This document shows positions 6,764 through 14,382 of a DNA stretch of 22,825 nucleotides, piece after piece. Below the pieces are notes generated by a model. It was given only the letters and a program-made list of their open reading frames with translations. It searched no databases and was not told the origin of the DNA. Every line of letters begins with the position of its first letter. Within the stretch, counting starts at the first letter, position 1. Both the position numbers and the translations under genes were made by a program. The stretch lies in NCBI GenBank assembly GCA_002386065.1, contig DGES01000015.1, positions 1,696 to 24,520 of the forward strand, given 5' to 3'. The DNA comes from Firmicutes bacterium UBA3920. Lineage in GTDB: Bacteria > Bacillota > Clostridia > Caldicoprobacterales > Xylanivirgaceae.

Positions 6764-6848
6764 GCGGGCGTGGCGGAACTGGCAGACGCGCTAGACTTAG
6801 GATCTAGTGCCGCAAGGCGTGGGAGTTCGATTCTCTTCGCCCGCACCA
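6764..6848 (+). tRNA. tRNA-Leu (anticodon TAG)
   Basis: A class II tRNA with a long variable arm. Acceptor GCGGGCG/CGCCCGC, discriminator A, encoded CCA. Stem CTAGA/TCTAG, loop CTTAGGA, anticodon TAG. Confidence 0.97.
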
Positions 6849-6868
6849 AAATTATTTCTATAAAATGT

Positions 6869-6943
6869 GCGGGAGTGGCTCAGTGGTAGAGCGTCGCCTT
6901 GCCAAGGCGAATGTCGCGGGTTCGAATCCCGTCTTCCGCTCCA
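6869..6943 (+). tRNA. tRNA-Gly (anticodon GCC)
   Basis: Acceptor GCGGGAG/TTTCCGC-type pairing ending in CTTCCGC, discriminator T, encoded CCA. Stem TCGCC/GGCGA, loop TTGCCAA, anticodon GCC. Second glycine tRNA of the array. Confidence 0.96.
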
Positions 6944-6979
6944 TTTTATGTAGAGTATCCTATTTAGGGTTCCAAATAG

Positions 6980-7056
6980 GCGCCCATAGCTCAGCTGGAT
7001 AGAGTGACAGACTTCGAATCTGGAGGTCGAAGGTTCGAATCCTTCTGGGCGCACCA
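6980..7056 (+). tRNA. tRNA-Arg (anticodon TCG)
   Basis: Acceptor GCGCCCA/TGGGCGC, discriminator A, encoded CCA. The loop CTTCGAA gives TCG. The anticodon stem ACAGA/TCTGG has an A-G mismatch at its first pair (27-43) and the D stem ends in a G-T pair. A small hairpin, CCTATTT (6959-6965) with AAATAGG (6974-6980), abuts the 5' end. Confidence 0.95.
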
Positions 7057-7072
7057 TAAAATTGTAATATAT

Positions 7073-7148
7073 GGGCCATTAGCTCAGTTGGCAGAGCACC
7101 TGACTCTTAATCAGGGCGTCCCGGGTTCGAATCCCTGATGGCCCACCA
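7073..7148 (+). tRNA. tRNA-Lys (anticodon CTT)
   Basis: Acceptor GGGCCAT/ATGGCCC, discriminator A, encoded CCA. Stem CCTGA/TCAGG, loop CTCTTAA, anticodon CTT. Last gene of the array and the second lysine isoacceptor. Confidence 0.97.
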
Positions 7149-7155
7149 AGACAAG

Positions 7156-7186
7156 CCGCTAGAAATCAACGTTTCTAGTGGTTTTT
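7156..7186 (+). terminator. Terminator of the tRNA operon
   Basis: CCGCTAGAAA (7156-7165) pairs with TTTCTAGTGG (7172-7181), 10 bp with one G-T pair and a 6-nt loop, followed by TTTTT. It starts 8 nt after the last tRNA. Confidence 0.92.
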
Positions 7187-7262
7187 CAGTGTACCTGGCA
7201 TGGATAACAACTACATTGCTGATGCATGTGGCTGTGTAAATAAATTTGACTAATTATAATGA

Positions 7263-7303
7263 ACTCTTTATGTATATTTTTGCATAAAGGGTTTATTTTT
7301 TTC
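7263..7303 (+). terminator. Second terminator-like hairpin after the tRNA operon
   Basis: ACTCTTTATG (7263-7272) pairs with CATAAAGGGT (7283-7292) with one T-G pair and a 10-nt loop, and is followed by TTATTTTTTT. It lies about 80 nt after the tRNA terminator with no gene between, so it may be a back-up terminator. Confidence 0.65.
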
Positions 7304-7320
7304 CCAAAATGCTTTATAAT

Positions 7321-7390
7321 CATCATTAAGGTAGTATGGAATGATTTTTGCTCATCATTATTGTAGCACGGAAGGATGGTAGTATAGCAT
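7321..7390 (+). repeat. Imperfect direct repeats upstream of the paaK-ior operon
   Basis: Two 25-nt copies, 7321-7345 and 7353-7377, agree at 20 of 25 positions with a period of 32 nt; both begin CATCATTA and share GTAG and GGA blocks. A third partial copy at 7378-7390 matches the GGTAGTATGGAAT segment of the first copy at 11 of 13 positions. They may be binding sites for a regulator. Confidence 0.6.
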
Positions 7391-7494
7391 ATCCTTTCTA
7401 TAATTTCACCATAGCTGCCAAATTTTAAAGTTATCTAGTAGAAATTTTTTTAAATTATTTATTCAAGCAGATAACAATAATATAGAGAAAGGAT
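7391..7494 (+). promoter_or_regulatory. Leader segment complementary to the paaK ribosome binding site
   Basis: ATCCTTTCT (7391-7399) is the exact complement of AGAAAGGAT (7486-7494), which contains the ribosome binding site of the first paaK; nearby GCAT and TATA extend the pairing on either side of 2-nt offsets. If both are in one transcript, the site could be masked. Between them GTTATCT (7430-7436) and AGATAAC (7469-7475) form another possible pair. No T-box or known riboswitch motif is seen. The transcript start is not identified. Confidence 0.4.
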
Positions 7495-7503
7495 GCTTTA
7501 TAA

Positions 7504-8808
7504 ATGTTTTGGGCAAAAGATTTGGAATGTATGCCAAGAGAACAAATACAAAGGCTCCAATTGGAGCGTTTGCAAAACACAGTAAGTAGGGTATATGAAA
7601 GAGTTCCCTTTTATAGAAAAAGATTCGATGAAATTGGTCTTAAACCAGAGCACATACGTACATTAAAAGATATAGAAAAAATTCCTTTTACTGTTAAAGA
7701 TGATTTACGGGCAAACTATCCGTATGGGATGTTTGCAGTACCGATAAATAGAATTGTGCGACTCCATGCTTCATCGGGAACTACTGGTAAACCTACGGTT
7801 GTAGGATATACAAAGAAAGATTTAAAAATATGGTCTGAACTTGTGGCTAGAATGGTTGTAGAGACGGGTGTAAGTGAAAATGATATAGCCCAAATTTCCT
7901 TTGGATATGGATTATTTACAGGTGCCTTTGGTCTTCACTATGGACTAGAAAGGTTGGGTGCAACTGTAGTACCAATTTCTACAGGTAATACAGAACGACA
8001 AATAATGTTGATGAAAGATTTCGGTTCTACGGTATTGGTTAGCACACCATCTTATGCCATGTATATGGCGGAAGTGGCAGAAAGTCTTGGAATAGAACCA
8101 CGGAAATTAAATCTCAGGATAGGTCTTTTTGGTTCCGAAGGTTCTACAGAAGAGATGTTAAAAGAGCTAGAGAAAAAATGGGGAATTCTTGCAACGGAAA
8201 ATTATGGACTTAGTGAGATAATGGGTCCTGGAATATCAGGAGATTGTCATATGCGTTGTGGAATGCATATAGCAGAAGATCATTTTATACCAGAAATAAT
8301 AGATCCTAAAACAGGTGAGACTTTACCTCCAGGTGAAGAAGGGGAACTGGTTCTTACAACTATTACCAAGGAAGGACTTCCTATTCTCAGATATAGAACT
8401 CGAGATATAACATCTTTAAATTATGAGCCATGTCCATGTGGACGGACATTGGTTAGGATGTCGAAAGTTCAAGGACGTACCGATGATATGCTTATTATAA
8501 AGGGAGTAAATGTATTTCCTTCTCAGATAGAGAGTGTATTGATGAGCATTGACGAGGTAGGTCCTCACTATGAAATAGTAATTCGACGGGAAAAATATCT
8601 TGACGTATTAGAGATCAACATAGAGGTCTCTGATGCAAGACTTCTTGATAAATTTAGTGCTTTAGAGGCACTTGAAAATAAGATACGTCAAAAGCTTAAG
8701 ACAATTTTGCAGATTGATGCAAAGGTGAATTTAGTTGAGCCACATACATTGAAGAGATTCGAAGGCAAGGCTAAGAGAGTAATAGATATGCGTAATAAAA
8801 ATAATTGA
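7504..8808 (+). CDS. paaK: Phenylacetate-CoA ligase-like enzyme (PaaK family), copy 1
   Basis: 434 residues, full length for the family. PaaK enzymes activate phenylacetate or related aryl-acetates with ATP and CoA to aryl-acetyl-CoA, AMP and pyrophosphate. Motifs in order: N-terminal ERLQNTVSRVYERVPFYR, the AMP-binding loop ASSGTTGKPTVVG (residues about 89-101), YGLSE (about 234), YRTRDIT, CPCGRT, RTDDMLIIKGVNVFPSQIE (about 325-342), and a C-terminal GKAKRV with the usual catalytic lysine. It heads a run with iorA (gap 21 nt), iorB, a second paaK and an ACT gene. Next to an arylpyruvate oxidoreductase the likely substrates are phenylacetate, 4-hydroxyphenylacetate or indoleacetate; which one, and the direction in vivo, cannot be read from sequence. 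Confidence 0.93.
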   Translation: MFWAKDLECMPREQIQRLQLERLQNTVSRVYERVPFYRKRFDEIGLKPEHIRTLKDIEKIPFTVKDDLRANYPYGMFAVPINRIVRLHASSGTTGKPTVVGYTKKDLKIWSELVARMVVETGVSENDIAQISFGYGLFTGAFGLHYGLERLGATVVPISTGNTERQIMLMKDFGSTVLVSTPSYAMYMAEVAESLGIEPRKLNLRIGLFGSEGSTEEMLKELEKKWGILATENYGLSEIMGPGISGDCHMRCGMHIAEDHFIPEIIDPKTGETLPPGEEGELVLTTITKEGLPILRYRTRDITSLNYEPCPCGRTLVRMSKVQGRTDDMLIIKGVNVFPSQIESVLMSIDEVGPHYEIVIRREKYLDVLEINIEVSDARLLDKFSALEALENKIRQKLKTILQIDAKVNLVEPHTLKRFEGKAKRVIDMRNKNN

Positions 8809-8829
8809 TGGATTATCGGAGGGAGAATA

Positions 8830-10557
8830 TTGAAAGAATTATTGTTAGGTAATGAAGCTATAGCTAGGGGAGCGTATGAGGCAGGTGTTAAAGTTGCTAC
8901 CGCATACCCAGGTACCCCTAGTACCGAAATAACAGAATGTATAGCCAAATACGATAATATATATGCCGAATGGTCACCTAATGAAAAAGTTGCCCTTGAG
9001 GTGGCAATCGGTTCTGCTATAAGTGGCGGCCGTACAATTGTATCTATGAAACATGTAGGTTTAAATGTGGCGGCTGATCCCCTGTTTACAGTGGCATACA
9101 CAGGAGTAAATGCAGGACTAGTTATAGTTGTAGCAGATGATCCAGGTATGCATAGCTCACAAAACGAACAAAATACACGATATTATGGAAAAGCTGCTAA
9201 TATACCCATATTAGAACCATCAGATAGTCAAGAAGCTAAAGACTTTGTAATATTTGCTTTTGAGCTAAGTGAAAAATATGATACTCCGGTTATAATACGA
9301 ATGACTACGCGGGTATCCCATTCACAGAGTATTGTGGAGCTATGTGAACCACAAGGGCAGAAGCTTAAAGAGTATAAAAAGGACATTTCCAAATATGTAA
9401 TGATGCCTGGAATGGCCAAGGCCAGGCACATTATAGTAGAAGATAGGATGAATAACTTGGCGGATGATTCAAATAGTATGTCAATAAATGAGGTTGAAAC
9501 AAACGATAGGAGTGTGGGCATTATAACCAGTGGTATATCATACCAGTATGTCAAAGAAGTTTTACCTAATGCATCCATATTAAAATTAGGTATGGTATAT
9601 CCTTTGCCCGATAAGCTTATAAGAGAATTTGCATCTACCGTTGATAAATTATACGTAATAGAAGAGTTAGAACCTTTTATAGAAGAGCATGTAAAGAGTA
9701 TGGGTATAGAAATAGCTAGTGATGGTCTTTTTTCAATACAAGGAGAATTGAGTGGGAATATCATATATTCTAAACTTACGGGTAAAGAACTTAACAAAAA
9801 ATCTCCGGCTGCTGTTCCTGGAAGACCACCTGTTCTATGTCCTGGATGTCCTCATAGAGGTGTATATTATGCACTTAAAAAGCTAAAGTTACACGCAACT
9901 GGAGATATAGGTTGTTATACTCTTGGTGCACTTCCACCATTGGAAGGTATAGATACGTGTATATGTATGGGTGCAAGTATAGGAATGGTTCATGGGATAG
10001 AAAAGACACGTGGTAGAAAAGAGACAGAGAAATGGATTGGAGTAATAGGTGACTCAACTTTTATCCATTCAGGCATAACAGGACTTATAGATATTGTCTA
10101 TAATAAGGGAATATCAACGGTGGTCATATTAGACAATTCTACTACTGGCATGACAGGACATCAAGATCACCCAGCTACTGGCAAGACTATAAAGGGTGAA
10201 CCAGCGCCGGTGCTTAATTTAGTAGAACTCATATCGGCCATAGGTATTAAAAATATAAAAGTTGTAGACCCTTACGATATAGCTAAAGTGGAAGAAGTTT
10301 TGATGGAAGAGACAAAAAGGCAAGAACCCTCTGTCATTATATTTAGTCGGCCATGTGCTTTATTAACAAAGAAAAAAGAGAAACCATTTACAATTGATCA
10401 AAATAAATGCAGACATTGTAATATATGTATGGGTCTAGCATGCCCTGCAATAACTAGAGATGGAAAGACCCTATCTATAGACAAAACACTATGCAACGGA
10501 TGTGGTTTATGCGCTGATATATGTAGATTTAATGCAATTGAAAGGTTGGTTGATTAA
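8830..10557 (+). CDS. iorA: Indolepyruvate:ferredoxin oxidoreductase, alpha subunit
   Basis: 575 residues. IorA/IorB oxidatively decarboxylate arylpyruvates (from Trp, Phe, Tyr) with CoA to aryl-acetyl-CoA, reducing ferredoxin. Domains: a pyruvate:ferredoxin oxidoreductase-type N-terminal domain with AYPGTPSTEI (about 24-33) and EWSPNEKVA (about 47-55); a linker; a thiamine diphosphate domain with CPGCPHRG (about 337), GDSTFIHSG (about 407) and DNSTTGMTGHQDHP (about 435); and a C-terminal two-cluster ferredoxin domain, CRHCNICMGLAC and CNGCGLCADIC (about 527-562). The first cluster has the C-x2-C-x2-C-x4-C spacing, the second is standard. The start is TTG at 8830, with GGAGGG 6 nt upstream; no ATG fits the domain boundary. 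iorB begins 1 nt after its stop. Confidence 0.96.
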   Translation: MKELLLGNEAIARGAYEAGVKVATAYPGTPSTEITECIAKYDNIYAEWSPNEKVALEVAIGSAISGGRTIVSMKHVGLNVAADPLFTVAYTGVNAGLVIVVADDPGMHSSQNEQNTRYYGKAANIPILEPSDSQEAKDFVIFAFELSEKYDTPVIIRMTTRVSHSQSIVELCEPQGQKLKEYKKDISKYVMMPGMAKARHIIVEDRMNNLADDSNSMSINEVETNDRSVGIITSGISYQYVKEVLPNASILKLGMVYPLPDKLIREFASTVDKLYVIEELEPFIEEHVKSMGIEIASDGLFSIQGELSGNIIYSKLTGKELNKKSPAAVPGRPPVLCPGCPHRGVYYALKKLKLHATGDIGCYTLGALPPLEGIDTCICMGASIGMVHGIEKTRGRKETEKWIGVIGDSTFIHSGITGLIDIVYNKGISTVVILDNSTTGMTGHQDHPATGKTIKGEPAPVLNLVELISAIGIKNIKVVDPYDIAKVEEVLMEETKRQEPSVIIFSRPCALLTKKKEKPFTIDQNKCRHCNICMGLACPAITRDGKTLSIDKTLCNGCGLCADICRFNAIERLVD

Positions 10558-10558
10558 A

Positions 10559-11140
10559 ATGGCAACTACGAATATACTAATAGTAGGAGTAGGGGGGCAA
10601 GGAACTTTGCTCGCAAGTAGAATAATTGGAAATCTAGCTATGGATCTTGGATATGATGTAAAGATGTCTGAAGTTCATGGTATGTCCCAACGGGGAGGTT
10701 CTGTTGTAACCCATGTTAAGTATGGGAATAAGGTGTTTTCACCCCTAATAGAAATAGGTACGGCAGATATAATAATAGCCTTTGAGAAACTAGAGGCACT
10801 GAGGTGGTCCCACTACCTATCAGATACTGGAACAATGATTGTCAATAATCAGAGGATCGATCCATTACCAGTAATACTAGGTACTGCTCATTATCCTACA
10901 GATGTGATGGATGAAATCAAATCAAGGAGCTTTAGATGTATAGAAGTAGATGCTTTAAACATAGCTAGAAATTTGGGAAATGATAAAGTTCTAAACACAG
11001 TATTATTAGGCGTATTGGCGAAACAATTGGATATGCCAATTAAAAACTGGTTAGCTGCAGTGGAGGCAAATGTTCCTTCAAAAACCATAGCAATAAACAA
11101 AAAGGCCTTTAATGAAGGTTATAACCAATCAATTTGGTAA
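10559..11140 (+). CDS. iorB: Indolepyruvate:ferredoxin oxidoreductase, beta subunit
   Basis: 193 residues; the gamma-type domain of the oxidoreductase that completes the IorAB enzyme. It begins TTNILIVGVGGQGTLLASRI, followed by the SEVHGMSQRGGSVVTHV motif (about 40-56) that marks this subunit. The frame is open further upstream inside iorA (to 10502), but the ATG at 10559, 1 nt after the iorA stop, with an AAGGTTGG site before it, gives the normal N-terminus, so I use it. Tight spacing points to translational coupling and a 1:1 complex. Confidence 0.96.
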   Translation: MATTNILIVGVGGQGTLLASRIIGNLAMDLGYDVKMSEVHGMSQRGGSVVTHVKYGNKVFSPLIEIGTADIIIAFEKLEALRWSHYLSDTGTMIVNNQRIDPLPVILGTAHYPTDVMDEIKSRSFRCIEVDALNIARNLGNDKVLNTVLLGVLAKQLDMPIKNWLAAVEANVPSKTIAINKKAFNEGYNQSIW

Positions 11141-11167
11141 TTATTAATGTAAAGGTGGATTAATTAT

Positions 11168-12466
11168 ATGTATTGGAATAAATCTATAGAATGTATGGAT
11201 AGGGAAGAACTTAGAGAACTCCAATCTCAACGTCTAATTGATACGGTAAGGCGTGTATATCATAATGTTCCCTATTATAGGAGTCTTATGCAACAGAAGG
11301 GGTTAGTACCGGAAGATATACGAGGTATAGAAGATCTCTCACTCCTACCATTTACTACAAAACAAGATTTAAGAGATAATTATCCCTATGGGCTTTTTGC
11401 CGTTCCACTGAGTGAAATAGTTAGAATACATGCTTCATCTGGCACTACAGGTAAACCAACTGTGGTAGGCTATACAAGACAAGATATAGTAAATTGGTCA
11501 GAGCTTATGACGAGAGCTCTTACTTGTGGAGGAACGACAAAGGAGTCGGTTATACAGGTGGCTTATGGTTATGGCCTTTTTACTGGAGGTTTAGGGGTGC
11601 ATTATGGTGCTGAAAGAATTGGTGCATCAGTTATCCCCATATCTGGAGGTAATACTAAGCGACAAGCCATGCTCATGAGGGATTTTGGCACTACTGTACT
11701 TGCATGTACTCCTTCTTATGCGTTACATCTTGCTGAAACCATAGAGGAAATGGGTATAAGACATGATGAGTTAAAACTTACAAATGGGATATTTGGTGCA
11801 GAGCCATGGAGCGAATCCTTGAGGAAGGAATTGGAGGAAAAACTAAATATATCTGCAATAGATATATATGGATTAAGTGAAGTTATAGGACCTGGTGTAG
11901 CAAGTGAGTGTCAATGTAAATCAGGTCTTCATATCTCCGAAGATTATTTTATACCGGAGGTAGTAGATCCTGATACAGGTGAAACTCTAGAAGCAGGAAA
12001 AGTTGGAGAATTAGTTCTCACTACAATAAATAAGGAAGGTCTACCAGTTATTCGCTATAGAACACGAGATATTACATCTTTAAATTATGAACCATGTAGT
12101 TGTGGGAGGACTCATGTAAGGATGAACAAACTACTAGGTAGAACCGATGATATGCTTATAATAAGAGGTGTAAATGTATTTCCATCTCAAATAGAAAGTG
12201 TACTCATGGAAATTGGAGATATTAAGCCCCATTATCTACTTATAGTAGATAGGATTGATAATTTGGACTTCCTTGAAATTTGGGTTGAAGTTTCAGAAGA
12301 ACTATTCTCTGATGAAGTTAGAAAGTTAGAGGAATTAAATAGAAAGATAACTAAAGAAATACAGGGTACGTTAGGGTTAAGTGTAAAGGTAACATTAGTA
12401 GAACCTAGGACAATAGAGCGTAGTCAGGGGAAGGCTAAGAGAGTAATCGACAAGAGAAAGATGTAA
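11168..12466 (+). CDS. paaK: Phenylacetate-CoA ligase-like enzyme (PaaK family), copy 2
   Basis: 432 residues, co-linear with the first copy over its whole length and roughly 60% identical by eye. It keeps the same motifs: HASSGTTGKPTVVGYT (about 88-103), YGLSE (about 236), YRTRDIT, CSCGRTHVRM, RTDDMLIIRGVNVFPSQIE and C-terminal GKAKRV. Differences are concentrated in the middle: GISGDCHMRC in copy 1 against GVASECQCKS here, and STGNTERQ against SGGNTKRQ. This suggests different aryl-acid preference rather than a recent duplicate. AAAGGTGG precedes the ATG; the gap from iorB is 27 nt and the ACT-domain gene starts 13 nt after. Both copies look intact. Confidence 0.93.
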   Translation: MYWNKSIECMDREELRELQSQRLIDTVRRVYHNVPYYRSLMQQKGLVPEDIRGIEDLSLLPFTTKQDLRDNYPYGLFAVPLSEIVRIHASSGTTGKPTVVGYTRQDIVNWSELMTRALTCGGTTKESVIQVAYGYGLFTGGLGVHYGAERIGASVIPISGGNTKRQAMLMRDFGTTVLACTPSYALHLAETIEEMGIRHDELKLTNGIFGAEPWSESLRKELEEKLNISAIDIYGLSEVIGPGVASECQCKSGLHISEDYFIPEVVDPDTGETLEAGKVGELVLTTINKEGLPVIRYRTRDITSLNYEPCSCGRTHVRMNKLLGRTDDMLIIRGVNVFPSQIESVLMEIGDIKPHYLLIVDRIDNLDFLEIWVEVSEELFSDEVRKLEELNRKITKEIQGTLGLSVKVTLVEPRTIERSQGKAKRVIDKRKM

Positions 12467-12479
12467 AGGAGTGTTTTTC

Positions 12480-12914
12480 ATGTTAGTACAACAGATCTCT
12501 GTGTTTGTTGAGAATAAAAAGGGTAGGCTCGTAGGAGTAACGGAAGTATTGGCTAAGAATAATATTGATATATGTGCTATCTCTATTGCCGATACTACAA
12601 ATTTTGGAATTTTGCGTATGATAGTGGATGCGCCGGCGCTCGCAGTTGAGGAGCTCAAAAAAGATGGGTATACAGTTAGTACTACTGAAGTAATTGCAGT
12701 TGAAATAAAAGACCAACCTGGGGGCTTAAATGAAGTGCTAAAAATACTTAGAGATCATGATATAAGTATAGAATACCTGTATTCTTTTGTGAAAAGACCA
12801 GCAGAGAATGCTCTTATACTCTTTAGAGTAGAAAATACAAAAAAAGCATTAGATGTACTTAGAGAATCAGATGTGAAGATAGTATCAGAGGCGGACATAT
12901 ATAATATAAAGTGA
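12480..12914 (+). CDS. Tandem ACT-domain protein linked to paaK/ior
   Basis: 144 residues made of two ACT domains, roughly 1-66 (QQISVFVENKKGRLVGVTEVL, then DICAISIADT) and 67-144 (EVIAVEIKDQPGGLNEVLKIL, then DISIEYLYSF). ACT domains bind small ligands, most often amino acids, and there is no catalytic or DNA-binding domain. Such stand-alone double ACT proteins are often found next to paaK and ior genes; a role as an aromatic amino acid or aryl-CoA sensor acting on its neighbours is an inference. The frame extends upstream to a GTG at 12471, but AAAGGAG at 12465-12471 overlaps that codon and sits 8 nt before the ATG at 12480, which I use. Last gene of the operon. Confidence 0.9.
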   Translation: MLVQQISVFVENKKGRLVGVTEVLAKNNIDICAISIADTTNFGILRMIVDAPALAVEELKKDGYTVSTTEVIAVEIKDQPGGLNEVLKILRDHDISIEYLYSFVKRPAENALILFRVENTKKALDVLRESDVKIVSEADIYNIK

Positions 12915-12916
12915 AT

Positions 12917-12947
12917 TAAAACCAGTCATATATGGCTGGTTTTTTTC
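12917..12947 (+). terminator. Terminator of the paaK-ior operon
   Basis: AAAACCAG (12917-12925 region) pairs with CTGGTTTT (12936-12943), extended by CATATATG in the apex, followed by a run of Ts. It begins 3 nt after the ACT gene stop. Confidence 0.9.
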
Positions 12948-13087
12948 TGATTAGTAAGAAATAATTACGATAAATGTATATTATTGAGTATAAAACAGTA
13001 TGTCAATTTACAATTATCCATAATTTTCATGAATAAAATTTAAAAAAGAGTTATAATAGATATATTATATAAACTAGAGGTGAAAGT

Positions 13088-14203
13088 ATGCGATCAACTA
13101 GAGCTTATATAGATTTAAATAGGTTAGATAAAAATATAAAAGAACTTAAAAATATTATAGGACCTAATGTGAGTTATATGGCGGTAGTAAAGGCCAATGC
13201 ATACGGACATGGTGCAGTGGAAGTGAGTACACAAGCCATTGAGTCAGGTGCTGATTGGCTAGCTGTTGCCATACCAGAAGAAGGAGCAGAGCTTAGAGAA
13301 GCAGGAATTAAGGCTCCTATTCTAGTATTAGGCCCTATTGATTATGACGGAGCAAAATTGGTAGTAAAATATGATCTGGTGCAGACAGTTTATTCAAAAG
13401 ATATAATTTATATGTTAAATGATTTAGGATGTAAAAATCATAAACCTATTTCTGTTCATATAAAGTTAGATACGGGAATGGGACGTATTGGTATAAGGCA
13501 TGATAGAGAGTTAATAGATTTCTTGGAAGAAGTTAAAGATTTGCCATATATAGACTGTCAAGGTGTATTTACTCATTTTTCTACATCAGATGAAAGTGAT
13601 AAGGCATATACAATGAAGCAGTTAAGGACTTTTACTAAAATGCTTGATATATGTCGTTCATATGATATGCATTTTAAATATATACATGCAGCTAATAGTG
13701 CAGCTATTATTGATTGTCCTTATACCTATTTTAATATGGTCAGAGGAGGTATAGCTATGTATGGCTATTATCCATCAAATGAAGTAGATATTGAAAGAGT
13801 AAATATACATCCTATATTAGAATGGTATACTAAGATTATACATATAAAAGAAATAAAAAGAGGTGATGCAATAAGTTATGGAAGAACCTTTATTGCCCCA
13901 AAGCCTATGAAAATTGCCACGATACCAGTGGGATATGGAGATGGATATAATAGATTGCTTAGCAATTGTGGACATGTCTTAGTAAGGGGGCATATGGCTC
14001 CTATAGTTGGGCGTATATGTATGGATCAAACCATGATAGATGTGACCCATATAGATAATGTATCAAAGGGAGATGATGTAGTACTCATAGGGGAACAAGG
14101 AAATGAAAAGATATCAGCCGACGATATTGCGAGATTGTGTAGTACAATCTCCTATGAGATATTAACTGGGATTTCACCTAGAGTAGATAGAATATTTATA
14201 TAA
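13088..14203 (+). CDS. alr: Alanine racemase
   Basis: 371 residues, normal length. It interconverts L- and D-alanine using pyridoxal phosphate and supplies D-alanine for peptidoglycan; in spore formers related racemases also affect germination. The PLP lysine is K35 in AVVKANAYGHG; the second catalytic base is the tyrosine of AISYGRTF (about 264); MGRIGIR, HAANSAA, MVRGGIAMYG and GRICMDQTMIDV are further family motifs. The site AGAGGTGAAAG precedes the ATG, and a TATAAT at 13052-13057 lies about 30 nt before the start, with only a weak -35. It stands alone between the ior operon terminator and the degS-like gene. I see no clear terminator after it. Confidence 0.96.
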   Translation: MRSTRAYIDLNRLDKNIKELKNIIGPNVSYMAVVKANAYGHGAVEVSTQAIESGADWLAVAIPEEGAELREAGIKAPILVLGPIDYDGAKLVVKYDLVQTVYSKDIIYMLNDLGCKNHKPISVHIKLDTGMGRIGIRHDRELIDFLEEVKDLPYIDCQGVFTHFSTSDESDKAYTMKQLRTFTKMLDICRSYDMHFKYIHAANSAAIIDCPYTYFNMVRGGIAMYGYYPSNEVDIERVNIHPILEWYTKIIHIKEIKRGDAISYGRTFIAPKPMKIATIPVGYGDGYNRLLSNCGHVLVRGHMAPIVGRICMDQTMIDVTHIDNVSKGDDVVLIGEQGNEKISADDIARLCSTISYEILTGISPRVDRIFI

Positions 14204-14382
14204 TATTATTCTAGTACAGTTCGTAAAAAAACTTACTTTTCGCAAGAAAAAAAGAGGAATTTATGTTTTAATGTCGAAATCGTCTATAATAGTTGTATTT
14301 AATCTTTAATATATGTACTATAAAGGTACATAAACATACGTATATAATTCAACAGAGGCAGTTTTTTAGGAAGGAAATCACT

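Noticed and set aside
6238..7057. Open frames across the tRNA array on both strands, including antisense frames with RDSNPRH- and GFEPST-like strings
   Set aside because: These are the well-known artefacts of reading tRNA genes on the opposite strand. The tRNA folds explain every base, and no ribosome binding sites fit.
7187..7503. T-box or known riboswitch before the paaK-ior operon
   Set aside because: I looked for the T-box GGTGGnACCGCG-type sequence and for common riboswitch cores and found none; only the repeats and the complementary segment remain.
9228..9797. 189-codon open frame antisense to iorA
   Set aside because: Same reason: complement of a conserved coding region, low-complexity serine-rich translation, no ribosome binding site.
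10502..10558. Longer N-terminus for iorB, starting inside iorA
   Set aside because: The extra 19 residues overlap the ferredoxin-domain codons of iorA and do not belong to the family; the ATG at 10559 gives the standard N-terminus.
14223..14255. Small hairpin TTTTCGCAAGAAAA with A runs before the degS-like gene
   Set aside because: The stem is only 5 bp and the + strand lacks a T tract, so it is not a supported terminator for alr.
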